From Bacillus sp. (in: firmicutes) (GTDB taxonomy: Bacteria > Bacillota > Bacilli > Bacillales > JACDOC01), in NCBI GenBank assembly GCA_017656295.1, contig JACDOC010000001.1, positions 434,001-498,000 on the forward strand: a stretch of DNA of 64,000 nucleotides. Reading direction: 5' to 3'. A program made the position numbers and the translations under genes. The notes under the pieces are model-generated. The model searched no databases. It was not told the DNA's origin and worked only from the letters and a program-made list of their open reading frames with translations. Below are positions 63,969 to 64,000 of this stretch, piece by piece (within the stretch, counting starts at the first letter, position 1; each line of letters begins with the position of its first letter).

Positions 63969-64000
63969 CCTTCTTTCCTCCTTGTTAAGCGTAGTTTAAT
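63965..64000 (-). CDS. mrpA: Mrp antiporter subunit A, last codons (partial)
   Basis: The minus-strand frame ending in TGA at 63967-63965 reads IKLRLTRRKEG before the stop and overlaps the mrpB start by four bases. Position and overlap fit the C-terminal tail of MrpA, which lies beyond the window. Only 11 residues are visible, so it is assigned by operon position. Confidence 0.6.
   Translation of the reverse strand: MKLRLTRRKEG

Overview
This window is chromosomal DNA of a spore-forming, low-to-moderate GC Bacillaceae bacterium (Bacillus / Anoxybacillus / Geobacillus-like). The evidence is the gene order, which follows the Bacillus subtilis yus-met-suf-yun-yut-yum-yui-mrp region almost gene for gene, and the sporulation genes (CotF-like coat proteins, YuzL, YunB, LytH, YutC, YutH). 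Strong SD sequences, frequent TTG/GTG starts and many intrinsic terminators fit this. Genus is inferred from content only. No tRNA, rRNA, CRISPR array, prophage or intact insertion sequence was seen.

Layout. 1-4.2 kb: the end of a chromate transporter (chrA), a decayed foldback/MITE-like element, a RodA/FtsW-type SEDS gene, a deleted group II intron relic, and a zinc-binding lipoprotein with a histidine-rich repeat behind a twin Zur-box palindrome. 4.5-6.5 kb: a metal-associated permease plus a TIGR03943-type partner. 6.7-8.7 kb: two coat proteins, proline dehydrogenase FadM and the small spore protein YuzL. 8.9-14.3 kb: the fadN-fadA-fadE beta-oxidation operon with a textbook FadR operator. 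14.4-17.3 kb: ArsR/ArsC-like pair, gcvH, yusG, yusF, yusE, yusD. 17.3-20.3 kb: SAM-I riboswitch and metNPQ methionine importer. 20.4-26.6 kb: yurZ and the sufCDSUB Fe-S assembly operon.

26.7-36.2 kb: yunFEDC, an HD-GYP phosphodiesterase, yunB, a lysine-riboswitch-controlled NhaC-type transporter (probable lysine importer), and an NSS-family symporter with a 33-codon MetS-type subunit. 36.2-48 kb: lytH, lipA, yutC, yutD, small conserved genes, yutE, yutF, a second foldback element, yutG, yutH, a hydroxyacid dehydrogenase, yutI, yuzD, yutJ, yuzB, a DUF2225 protein. 48.2-51.2 kb: yutM, yumC and yumB; the yumC-yumB gap carries a Rex-like box and a possible cre site. 51.4-60.6 kb: Nudix, yuiA, yuiB, yuiC, a cytosolic BtuF-like protein, yuiD, DUF309, yuiE, yuiF, trmH, a Gly/Phe-rich small protein and yuxO. 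60.6-64 kb: the mrp Na+/H+ antiporter operon on the minus strand, running off the window inside mrpA.

Together the genes cover fatty-acid oxidation, Fe-S cluster and lipoate biogenesis, NADH/NADPH oxidoreduction, amino-acid uptake under riboswitch control, sodium/pH homeostasis and spore formation. The parts least explained by known families are intergenic: two degenerate arrays with about 21-bp period, the paired foldback elements in opposite orientation, the double Zur palindrome, and several inverted repeats in promoters. No wholly new multi-gene system could be shown from sequence alone; the most promising candidates are listed in the findings.
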